This document shows, piece by piece, positions 1 through 5,818 of a stretch of 5,818 nt of DNA (positions are counted from its first letter, which is position 1; every line of letters starts with the position of its first letter). Origin of the DNA: Verrucomicrobiota bacterium (GTDB taxonomy: Bacteria; Verrucomicrobiota; Verrucomicrobiia; Opitutales; Opitutaceae); contig JAURJO010000400.1 of assembly GCA_030832235.1 (NCBI GenBank), positions 1-5,818 on the forward strand, read 5' to 3'. The translations under genes and the position numbers were made by a program. The notes beneath the pieces are model-generated. The model was not told the DNA's origin, ran no database searches, and was given only the letters and a program-made list of their open reading frames with translations.

Positions 1-677
1 AGGCCGTCGCGCTACCGATGGCTTCCCGGATCACTCCGGCCGGACCAGAGGGGCTGTTCTTCATGACCCGCTTCTGGATGGCCACCGGCAGCCTGGAGCA
101 AAAACTCTGGTATTTCACGGCCGACGGCCGCGTTTTCGATTCCCCCGGCGGGGTCTTTACCCCGGAGCAACTTGAACGCGACTCGCGCCGCCACGGCCGC
201 TTCTCGCTGGCCAACAAAAAACTCACCGCGAAGTGGTCGGACGGGAAAACGACCGAATCAAACTTCGAGCTGGATTCCTCCGGACAGGGCTTCGCCTGGG
301 ACGGCGGCCTTTTCAGTGCGGTCGCGAAGCCGGATTGGAGCAAGGTCTCCGGATACTTCGAGGGCGGCGTGTCCTACTCCCATTCATCCGGACGCGGGTC
401 CTCGGTTTCCGGACTCAACCTGCGTCGCGATGGCACCTTCACCTTGAACCGCAGCGCGTCACTCCGGGCGGAAAATTCAACCTCCATCGCGACCGCCGGG
501 AGCGTGGCCGCGCCTTTGGAAGGAAATTGGAAGGGCGAAGGCTACGAGTTGACCCTTACCTTCCCGGACGGACGCGTGGAGCGCCACGTCTCGTTCCCCA
601 CGCCCGATGCGCGTGATGCGAGCAAGGTCGGAATGCTTTTCTTGAACGGTTCGAGGCACCTCGCGAAGAATCGTTGA
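1..677 (+). CDS. Unrecognised beta-rich hypothetical protein, 5' end cut off by the window
   Basis: The frame is open from the left edge (first whole codon at base 3) to a TGA at 675-677, with no stop upstream of the first ATG at 18. The true start probably lies outside the window; ATG 18 would give 219 residues, and ATGs at 63 and 78 are also in frame. Numbered from ATG 18, no signal peptide or membrane segment is visible. The protein is rich in Gly, Ser, Phe, Trp and short strand-turn-strand patterns. Residues 60-84 and 169-193 look like the same unit: G, aromatic, a short strand, then WSDG or FPDG, then a charged strand ending in F. A related DG hairpin lies near 133-143, and an early hairpin ends in WYFTADGRVF (31-40). 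This suggests a repeated beta-hairpin or lipocalin-like barrel, which is inference only. I do not recognise the family and assign no function. Base composition matches the neighbours, so it looks native. A hairpin follows the stop, so it is probably transcribed separately from the receptor. Confidence 0.72.
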   Translation, partial: AVALPMASRITPAGPEGLFFMTRFWMATGSLEQKLWYFTADGRVFDSPGGVFTPEQLERDSRRHGRFSLANKKLTAKWSDGKTTESNFELDSSGQGFAWDGGLFSAVAKPDWSKVSGYFEGGVSYSHSSGRGSSVSGLNLRRDGTFTLNRSASLRAENSTSIATAGSVAAPLEGNWKGEGYELTLTFPDGRVERHVSFPTPDARDASKVGMLFLNGSRHLAKNR

Positions 678-680
678 GGC

Positions 681-704
681 GCCGCCGCCCAGATGGGCGA
701 CGGC
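681..704 (+). terminator. Hairpin just after the first gene, possible terminator
   Basis: Bases 681-690 pair with 695-704 around the four-base loop AGAT, giving a 10-bp, almost all G-C stem with one mismatch (C685 opposite A700). It begins three bases after the TGA at 677, where a terminator is expected. No T-run follows, so it is not a canonical intrinsic terminator; it may instead stabilise the 3' end of the message or act with Rho. Long G-C stems also arise by chance in sequence this GC-rich. Confidence 0.4.
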
Positions 705-747
705 CGGCATCGCGCGCGAGTCCGCGGAGCATTAAATGACGCCAGAC

Positions 748-777
748 TTGAAACGTAAACGCACGCGCGCGCATCCT
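748..777 (+). promoter_or_regulatory. Possible sigma-70-like promoter for the TonB-dependent receptor
   Basis: TTGAAA at 748-753 matches the -35 consensus at five of six positions. An 18-base spacer leads to CATCCT at 772-777, a poor -10 (three of six). The element sits in or beside the only AT-richer stretch of the gap (731-760, about 63% A+T), upstream of the ATG at 804. An alternative -10-like TTAAAT lies at 732-737 but has no matching -35. The position is sensible but the -10 is weak, so this is a candidate only. Confidence 0.25.
759..774. other. Alternating purine/pyrimidine run (Z-DNA-prone)
   Basis: Sixteen bases alternate strictly between purine and pyrimidine, mostly as CG and CA/TG steps, between the possible -35 element at 748 and the receptor start at 804. 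Such tracts can adopt left-handed DNA under negative supercoiling, as is known for d(CG)n. In a GC-rich gap this may be chance. Confidence 0.35.
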
Positions 778-803
778 CGCGCTCCTTGGTTCCACTACTC
801 ACT

Positions 804-3800
804 ATGCCACACACGACCCCGTCCCGACTGGCCACGCTGGTTCTCCTTATCGCGCTAGGATCCATCAGGGCTGGCGCCGCCGATGCCTTTCTCACCGGCC
901 AGGTCAGCAACGCCGCCACGCAGGCGTTTCTCGAGGGCGCGACGGTCGCAATCGCCGGGACCACCCAATCCACCGCGACCGACCGCGAGGGTCGCTTCAC
1001 GCTGTCGGTGCCCGCGGGTAGCGACATCACGGTGATCGCGAGTTTCACCGGACTCGACCCGCAGCGCGCCTCGGTGCGGGCCACGGATGGCCAACGCGTA
1101 ACCCGCGACTTCGCCCTGACCGCCGAGGTGTACAAACTGGACAAGTTCACGGTCGCCGGGGAGCGCGAGGGCACCGCGCTCGCCGAAACCCTCCAGCGGC
1201 AGGCCCCCAACGTGAAGGCCATCGTCTCTTCCGACACATTCGGCAACGTCGCCGACGGCAACGTGGGCGACCTCCTCCAGCGCATCGCCGGCATCACCGC
1301 CAACTACAACGGTCACGACGTACGCCAAGTAAGCATCCGCGGCGTGGGTCCCGATCTGAATGCCGTCACCATGGACGGCCTGCAGGTCGCCAGCGCGCAG
1401 TCGGCCAACGGCGGCCGCGCCTTCGAGTTCGACCAGGCTTCCCTCGGCAACATCGAGACCATCGAGGTCACCAAAGCGCCGACGCCCGACATGGACGGCG
1501 CGTCGATCGGCGGCAGCGTAAACCTCGTCACCAAAAGCGCGTTCGACCGCGCCGTGCCGCGCGTGTTCACCTACACCCTCGGTTTCATCACGCGTCCGAC
1601 CTACAAGGCCTCGGCCCCGACCTGGAAGGCGCCCGTCGAGGGATTCGGACCGTCTTTGAACTTCAGCTACTCGGATGTCTACGGTGAGAAGCGGAACATC
1701 GGCATCACCCTCACCGGAACGGTGCACAGCCAGCCGGGCGCCGGCTCGACCACCCTGCAGTCGTTCGAACGCCGCAACGATCCCGGCGCCGTCTTCAATT
1801 TCTCCATGGGCCGCCGCGTGGAGAATGCCACCCGCTCTCGCGTCGCGAGCGGGCTCAAGGTGGACTACCGCTGGAGCCCGCGCACCACGGTCTCGGTCAG
1901 CCTCTCCTACAACTATTACTTCGAGAATCCCGACACCCGCCTGAGCACGCTCTCGACGGTCGGCGTCGCCACCGCCGCGACGCCCAACGTCCTCGCCACG
2001 GTCGACGCCGCCGGGCGCCGTACCGGCGGGGGCTACATCCATCCCAATTACACCGACAACGTGACGCGCGTCTTCGCCCACCCGACGCTCTCGACCAACG
2101 CGATTTCGGTCAACGCGTGGGACAATTCGGGCCGCACCTACCTGCTCCAGCCGATGGTTCGCCACCGCTTTGACGGCCTCGCGATCGATTACAGTGTCTC
2201 CTACTCCAACGCCGGCGCCTACAACGGCGTGCCGCAGAACGTCATCTCCCTGCGCCTCGGCGGCATCGGCTGGACCGTCGACCGCTCGCGCGACGGCATG
2301 AACCCCACCGTGCGGCAGACCGAGGGGCCCGATTGGAACGATCTCAACAATTACACCGCGCTCCAGATCACGCAGAACGACAAGCGCAGCACCGACGAGA
2401 TGGTGGCGGCGAAGTTCGACCTGAAGAAGGACCTGCGTACCGTGATTCCGGCGTTTGTGAAGACCGGCTTCAATGTGAAGCGCCAGCAGCGCGACCTCTG
2501 GGGCTATAACCGTCGCTGGAGCTGGACCGGACCCGACGGCGTGCTCGGCAACGCCGACGACAACGTCGGCATCGGCCAATTCACCGACGTCACGGGCTAC
2601 CATCGCAAGGACGAGGAGAAGGCGTACGGCGGCCGCGGCGGCGCACCGGTCTGGCCCAACCCCTACGGCCTCGCGCGCCATCTGGCGGAGAACCCCCGCT
2701 ACTGGCGCGAGGACATCGCGTTCGGCGCCCCGACCGCGCTCCAGGCGCTCAAATTCGTCGAGGAACGCATCGCCGCCGCCTATCTCCTCGGCCAGGCCCG
2801 GCTCGGACCGGTCTCCCTGCTCACGGGAGTACGTGTCGAGGACACCCGTGTCGCCGGCGAAGGTCCGCTGAATTATATTTCTCCGGCGGAGAAGGCGCGT
2901 CGCGCCGCGTGGACCGGAACGTTGACCGACGCCGAGATCATCCGCCGAGCGGAGGCGCAGTACGGCACGCGTACCACCAACGAGGGTCATTATCGCGTCG
3001 TCCTCCCCGGCGTGCATCTTCGCTACGAGCCGCTCGCAAACCTCGTCACCCGCGCCAGCTGGTCGACGGGCGTGGGCCGCCCGGGCTTCGGCTCGATCAT
3101 TCCGAACGACCAGGTGAACGACGACACGATGCGGGTGACCGCCAGCAATCCGAACCTGGGCCCGCAGCAGGCCGACAACTACGACCTCACCGCCGAGTAC
3201 TACTTCCGTCCGCAGGGCATGATTTCGGTCGGCGCGTTCCGGAAGAACATCCGCGACTACATCTACACCGACAGCAGCCAGATCATCGGCAACGGACAGG
3301 ACAACGGCTTCGACGGACTCTACGCCGGTTACACGCTCACGACGCAGCGCAACGGCGGATCGGCGCGCATCGACGGCCTTGAGTTCAGCTACCAGCAGCA
3401 ACTCACGTTCCTGCCGGGCTGGGCGAAAGGATTCGGCCTCAGCGCCAACTACACCGCGCTCCGCACCGAGGGAAATTACGGCGGCGCGACGGTGCTCACC
3501 AACAACAGCCTGCCGGGCTTCGTGAACAAGTCGGGCAACTTGGGACTGAGCTACCGCGGCCGCGGCCTCGACCTGCGCCTGCAGGCGATCTACCGCGGCA
3601 CTTACCTGACGGCCAACTCCGCGACACCCGCGCTCGTGCAGTACCAGAAGGAGAAAATCACCTGGGTCTGGAAGTCGCGCTACGCCGTGACGCGCAACGC
3701 GAGCCTATTCCTCGATCTCGACAACATGTTCTCGGTCGATCTCGACACCGTCTACGCCGCCTACCCAGACCGCGTGATCAACAACCGGAAATTCCCGCTG

Positions 3801-3833
3801 AAGATCGTCGCCGGCATCACCGGCCGATTCTAA
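804..3833 (+). CDS. TonB-dependent outer-membrane receptor with N-terminal carboxypeptidase-regulatory-like domain
   Basis: This is a 1009-residue outer-membrane, TonB/ExbBD-energised transporter for a ligand too large or scarce for porins; context suggests an oligosaccharide or glycoside. In order: a signal peptide (about 1-27, hydrophobic core TLVLLIALG, cleavage near AGAADA); a carboxypeptidase-regulatory-like beta-sandwich (about 29-108; GATVAIAGT, then TDREGRFTLSVPAG); a TonB-box-like KLDKFTVAGE (111-120); a plug (about 123-245) with GDLLQRIAGI (155-164), VSIRGVGPDLNAVTMDGLQV (177-196), IETIEVTKAPTPDMDGASIG (217-236) and GGSVNLVTK; then a long beta-barrel. Conserved barrel features are LRYEP (739-743), the ASWSTGVGRPGF segment (751-762), NPNLGPQQADNYDLTAEYYF (782-801) and a final Phe. 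The layout resembles the TonB-Xanth-Caul (TIGR01782-type) receptors. ATG 804 is preferred because it places the signal peptide at the N terminus; an in-frame TTG at 786 would only add six residues. No Shine-Dalgarno motif precedes it. No SusD-like partner follows: the next gene is convergent. The family is secure; the ligand is not. Confidence 0.96.
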   Translation: MPHTTPSRLATLVLLIALGSIRAGAADAFLTGQVSNAATQAFLEGATVAIAGTTQSTATDREGRFTLSVPAGSDITVIASFTGLDPQRASVRATDGQRVTRDFALTAEVYKLDKFTVAGEREGTALAETLQRQAPNVKAIVSSDTFGNVADGNVGDLLQRIAGITANYNGHDVRQVSIRGVGPDLNAVTMDGLQVASAQSANGGRAFEFDQASLGNIETIEVTKAPTPDMDGASIGGSVNLVTKSAFDRAVPRVFTYTLGFITRPTYKASAPTWKAPVEGFGPSLNFSYSDVYGEKRNIGITLTGTVHSQPGAGSTTLQSFERRNDPGAVFNFSMGRRVENATRSRVASGLKVDYRWSPRTTVSVSLSYNYYFENPDTRLSTLSTVGVATAATPNVLATVDAAGRRTGGGYIHPNYTDNVTRVFAHPTLSTNAISVNAWDNSGRTYLLQPMVRHRFDGLAIDYSVSYSNAGAYNGVPQNVISLRLGGIGWTVDRSRDGMNPTVRQTEGPDWNDLNNYTALQITQNDKRSTDEMVAAKFDLKKDLRTVIPAFVKTGFNVKRQQRDLWGYNRRWSWTGPDGVLGNADDNVGIGQFTDVTGYHRKDEEKAYGGRGGAPVWPNPYGLARHLAENPRYWREDIAFGAPTALQALKFVEERIAAAYLLGQARLGPVSLLTGVRVEDTRVAGEGPLNYISPAEKARRAAWTGTLTDAEIIRRAEAQYGTRTTNEGHYRVVLPGVHLRYEPLANLVTRASWSTGVGRPGFGSIIPNDQVNDDTMRVTASNPNLGPQQADNYDLTAEYYFRPQGMISVGAFRKNIRDYIYTDSSQIIGNGQDNGFDGLYAGYTLTTQRNGGSARIDGLEFSYQQQLTFLPGWAKGFGLSANYTALRTEGNYGGATVLTNNSLPGFVNKSGNLGLSYRGRGLDLRLQAIYRGTYLTANSATPALVQYQKEKITWVWKSRYAVTRNASLFLDLDNMFSVDLDTVYAAYPDRVINNRKFPLKIVAGITGRF

Positions 3834-3839
3834 TCGGCC
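3822..3839. terminator. Perfect palindrome at the convergent gene junction, possible bidirectional terminator
   Basis: GGCCGATT (3822-3829) and AATCGGCC (3832-3839) form a perfect 8-bp inverted repeat with a two-base centre; in RNA the inner A-U pairs would open to give a usable loop. It contains the receptor's last codons and its TAA stop (3831-3833), and it lies 14 bases beyond the TGA of the convergent DUF1080 gene. Being symmetrical it could end transcription from both sides. No T-run follows on either strand, so intrinsic termination is not assured. Confidence 0.45.
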
Positions 3840-3852
3840 CGCGCGCGGCCGC

Positions 3853-4533
3853 TCAGAGTCGCCGGATCCGGATGGCGCGGAACCACACCGGATTATTGTG
3901 ATCCTGCAGCACGATCACGCCGGCCGGTGCCTTCGCGAACTGCGGGTGCGGGGAAAACTTGCTGGCGGCCACACGCTCGTTCCAGTCACGGCTGCCGATC
4001 TCGGCGTCGACGGTCAATGAGCCGTTGAGCCACGACTGGACACGCCCGCCCTGCACGCGCAGGCGCAGCTGGTTCCAGGAGCCAGTCGGTTTCGCCGCGG
4101 CGGTTTTCGGCGCATACAAGGCGTAGAGGGCACCGGTGGACGTCAGCGGGCTACGGCCGTCCTTGTGGGTGCTGTCGTCGAGAATCTGGATCTCCGGACC
4201 GCTGAACGGCGGCCGCGCGGCGCCCGGATCCACACGGAACAGCACGCCGCTGTTACCGCCAGGCGAGATCCGCCATTCCAGCTCCAACTCGAAATCGGCG
4301 TACGTTTCGCGGGTCGCGAGGTTGCCGCCGCCCTTTACCCAAGAGAGCGCGCCGTCCTCGACGCGCCACGCGACCGGAGCATCAGCGGGCTTCCCGAGCG
4401 TACGCCACGCCGCCGTCGACTTGCCGTCGAAGAGCGCCTGCCACTCTCCGGCGGCACGGGCCGAGGAAATCAGCGCGAACGCGACCCCGACAACGAGGAG
4501 GACGCTATGGGAGGAGAGTGAAACGAGGGGCAT
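3853..4533 (-). CDS. Secreted DUF1080 / 3-keto-disaccharide hydrolase family protein
   Basis: This 226-residue protein has a signal peptide (about 1-28; core VLLVVGVAFALI, cleavage after SARAA) and then one complete DUF1080 domain (Pfam PF06439), a concanavalin-like beta-sandwich. Family landmarks are LFDGKST (34-40) followed by W43, W56 with G61 (VAWRVEDGAL), FELELEWRIS and GNSGVLFR (81-100), GPEIQILDD (112-120), TGALYALY (133-140), WNQLRLRVQGGRVQSWLNG (153-171) and GVIVLQDH with VWFRAIRIR (205-224). Some members hydrolyse the glycosidic bond of 3-keto-disaccharides, but the family is broad, so the exact reaction is inferred. It is probably periplasmic; no lipobox Cys is seen. The start at 4533 places the signal peptide correctly; no Shine-Dalgarno motif is close. 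It is transcribed away from the oxidoreductase at 4623 across an 89-base gap and towards the receptor, 19 bases apart. The length fits a single-domain member, with no sign of truncation. Confidence 0.93.
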   Translation of the reverse strand: MPLVSLSSHSVLLVVGVAFALISSARAAGEWQALFDGKSTAAWRTLGKPADAPVAWRVEDGALSWVKGGGNLATRETYADFELELEWRISPGGNSGVLFRVDPGAARPPFSGPEIQILDDSTHKDGRSPLTSTGALYALYAPKTAAAKPTGSWNQLRLRVQGGRVQSWLNGSLTVDAEIGSRDWNERVAASKFSPHPQFAKAPAGVIVLQDHNNPVWFRAIRIRRL

Positions 4534-4622
4534 GGAACCGTTGAAGCTGCCGTTGCCATCAGCGTCGAACCCGATTCGTTCCCTCCGAGTCCGAACCCTT
4601 CATCCCCGGAAAAACCATCCCC
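4534..4622. promoter_or_regulatory. Divergent promoter region between the DUF1080 gene and the oxidoreductase gene
   Basis: These 89 bases separate two start codons that point away from each other, so both promoters, or at least their control sites, should lie here. CGAACCC occurs twice in direct orientation (4566-4572 and 4592-4598), 26 bases apart. CGAA (4566-4569) and TTCG (4575-4578) form a small inverted repeat. TTGAAG (4541-4546) and TTGCCA (4553-4558) resemble plus-strand -35 boxes but have no good -10 at the right distance. Shared control of the two genes is inferred from the layout. Confidence 0.45.
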
Positions 4623-5818
4623 ATGCAGACCCGCCGTTCGTTCATCAAGTCATCATCTCTCGCGAGCACGCTCGCGTTTCCCGCCGTGCTCCGTTCCCAG
4701 CCGGCCGGCACCCCCTCCCCGAATCAGCGCCTCAACGTCGCCGTCATCGGCGCGGGCGGCCGCGGCGGCGCCGCCGTGCAGGGAATGAAGGACGAGAATA
4801 TCGTCGCGATCTGCGACGTCGACGAGGAGCGCTGCAACGGCTCGCTGAAATCCTTCCGCGAAAAGTATCCCGAGGAGGCCGCGCGCCAGGAGTCGGCGGC
4901 GCGTTTCAACGACTACCGGAAGATGTTCGACAAGCTGGGCAACAAGATCGACGCGGTCACGATCTCGACCCCCGACCACATGCACTTCCCCGCCGCGATG
5001 ACCGCGATGTCGCTCGGCAAGCACGTGTACGTGGAGAAGCCGATGACGCACACCGTCTGGGAGGCTCGCCAGCTCACCGAGAAGGCGCGCGAAAAGAAGG
5101 TCATCACCCAGATGGGCAACCAGGGTCACGCCGACGAAGGCTGTCGCATCCTGAAGGAATGGGTCGAGGCCGGTGTGCTCGGAGAGGTTCGTGAAGTGGT
5201 CAGCTGGACCAACCGCCCGTTCTTCCCGCCCTGGCGCGAGCCGGTCGGATCCTTCAAGAAGCCCGACCACTCCAAGTTCATACCCGTGGTGCCGAAAGGC
5301 GTGAATTGGGACGCCTGGCTCGGGGTGGCCAAGGAACGTGCCTACGATCCCGCTTACATGCCGTGGAAATGGCGCGGCTGGTGGGATTTCGGCACCGGCC
5401 CGTTCGGTGACGTCGCGTGCCACATCATGGACGGCGCCTATTGGGCGTTGAACCTCGGCGCGCCCACGGCGGTCGAGGCGATGTCGACCCAGGCGACCGA
5501 GGACGCCTGCCCCCTGGCCTCGGTGGTCACGAATTACTTCCCCGCCCGCGGCAACCTGCCTCCGGTGAAGTACACGTGGTCCGACGGCGGCCTGATGCCG
5601 CCCCTCCCGAAGGAGTTGGAGCTGGGCCGCGACCTGAACAGCGAGGCGGGCACTATCCTCTTCGGCAGCAAGGCGACGGTGCTGTGCAGCTTCTACTACG
5701 AGACGGTGCGTATCATCCCCGAGGTGAAGATGCGCGAAATCGCTCCCAGTCTTCCTCCGAAGACCATCCCGCGGGTGAAGGGCGGACCCTTCGCCGAGTG
5801 GCTGCTCGGCTGCAAAGG
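4623..5818 (+). CDS. Tat-exported Gfo/Idh/MocA family oxidoreductase, 3' end cut off by the window
   Basis: From ATG 4623, 398 whole codons are open to the right edge with no stop; relatives are usually about 430-480 residues, so probably only the C-terminal end is missing. This is an NAD(P)-dependent sugar or polyol oxidoreductase, probably acting outside the cytoplasm. A twin-arginine motif TRRSFIK (3-9) is followed by a weakly hydrophobic stretch (10-23). The Rossmann fold begins at LNVAVIGAGGRGG (37-49), with the nucleotide-binding GxGGRG; ICDVDEER (63-70) ends the second strand; ISTPDHMHFP (114-123) and VYVEKPMTH (135-143, holding the family EKP at 138-140) follow. The C-terminal substrate domain shows MGNQGH (164-169), NWDAWLG (228-234), W-rich YMPWKWRGWWDFGTGP (245-260) and GDVACHIMD (262-270), a DxxxH motif in which D263 and H267 are catalytic candidates. 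This looks like the bacterial-type C-terminal domain typical of Planctomycetota and Verrucomicrobiota. No Shine-Dalgarno motif precedes the ATG, which is chosen because it places the Tat motif at the N terminus. It is divergent from the DUF1080 gene, its likely partner. Confidence 0.94.
   Translation, partial: MQTRRSFIKSSSLASTLAFPAVLRSQPAGTPSPNQRLNVAVIGAGGRGGAAVQGMKDENIVAICDVDEERCNGSLKSFREKYPEEAARQESAARFNDYRKMFDKLGNKIDAVTISTPDHMHFPAAMTAMSLGKHVYVEKPMTHTVWEARQLTEKAREKKVITQMGNQGHADEGCRILKEWVEAGVLGEVREVVSWTNRPFFPPWREPVGSFKKPDHSKFIPVVPKGVNWDAWLGVAKERAYDPAYMPWKWRGWWDFGTGPFGDVACHIMDGAYWALNLGAPTAVEAMSTQATEDACPLASVVTNYFPARGNLPPVKYTWSDGGLMPPLPKELELGRDLNSEAGTILFGSKATVLCSFYYETVRIIPEVKMREIAPSLPPKTIPRVKGGPFAEWLLGCK

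Noticed and set aside
786..803. TTG at 786 as the start of the receptor
   Set aside because: It only adds six residues before a standard signal peptide, has no ribosome-binding site, and the ATG at 804 is the more ordinary choice.
542..1303. A 253-codon minus-strand frame across the end of the first gene, the gap and the receptor start
   Set aside because: It crosses a real gene end, a hairpin and a signal-peptide-bearing gene start, and its product has no coherent domain. It is best explained as a shadow of GC-rich coding.
1831..1853. A perfect 7-bp inverted repeat with a 9-base loop inside the receptor gene
   Set aside because: It lies in the middle of well-supported coding sequence, and G-C stems of this size are expected by chance at this base composition.
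855..3401. A very long open frame (848 codons) on the minus strand opposite the receptor
   Set aside because: It is in register with a GC-rich coding strand, which removes stops on the opposite strand. Its product is dominated by Arg, Ala, Val, Gly and Asp with no recognisable motif, while the plus-strand receptor has clear domains from end to end.
4581..4586. GGAGGG on the minus strand as a ribosome-binding site for the DUF1080 gene
   Set aside because: It is 47 bases from the ATG at 4533, too far to act in initiation there, and the nearest other ATG is about 21 bases away in a different frame with no meaningful product.
4136..5194. A 352-codon plus-strand frame spanning the DUF1080 gene and the oxidoreductase start
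   Set aside because: It lies antisense to a clear DUF1080 protein and then out of frame with the Rossmann-fold gene. Its product is low-complexity and Arg-rich after the gap.
1..5818. RNA genes, CRISPR arrays, insertion sequences, attachment sites and mobile-element genes
   Set aside because: No regularly spaced repeats, transposase or integrase motifs, terminal inverted repeats, or tRNA/rRNA-like segments were found by eye. Nearly all of the window is occupied by four well-supported coding regions.

Overview
The window is GC-rich throughout (about two thirds G+C by eye). It reads like a chromosomal fragment from a Verrucomicrobiota bacterium, most likely of the Opitutaceae type. I infer this from three things seen together: a large TonB-dependent receptor of the style common in that group, a secreted DUF1080 (3-keto-disaccharide hydrolase family) protein, and a Tat-exported Gfo/Idh/MocA oxidoreductase. 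The taxonomic call rests on family style only, not on a marker gene.

Layout from left to right: (1) The 3' part of an unrecognised beta-rich protein on the plus strand, open at the left edge and ending at 677. (2) A 126-base gap (678-803) with a strong hairpin just after the stop, a small AT-richer island that may hold a promoter, and a run of alternating purine/pyrimidine. (3) A 1009-residue TonB-dependent outer-membrane receptor (804-3833, plus). (4) A 19-base convergent junction with a perfect 8-bp palindrome that swallows the receptor's stop codon. (5) A secreted DUF1080 protein on the minus strand (4533 down to 3853). (6) An 89-base divergent gap (4534-4622). (7) A Tat-exported Gfo/Idh/MocA oxidoreductase on the plus strand from 4623, running off the right edge with 398 codons visible. 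No tRNA, rRNA, CRISPR, insertion sequence or phage gene is visible.

How the genes may work together (inference): the receptor would import an oligosaccharide or glycoside across the outer membrane. The oxidoreductase would oxidise a sugar hydroxyl, plausibly at C3, to a ketone outside the cytoplasm. The DUF1080 protein would then cleave the glycosidic bond of the 3-keto sugar. This matches the oxidative route to glycoside breakdown known for these two families. The substrate cannot be read from the sequence, and no SusD-like partner, glycoside hydrolase or regulator lies inside the window. The individual families are known. The most interesting aspect is this compact arrangement of receptor, hydrolase and oxidoreductase, not a new system.
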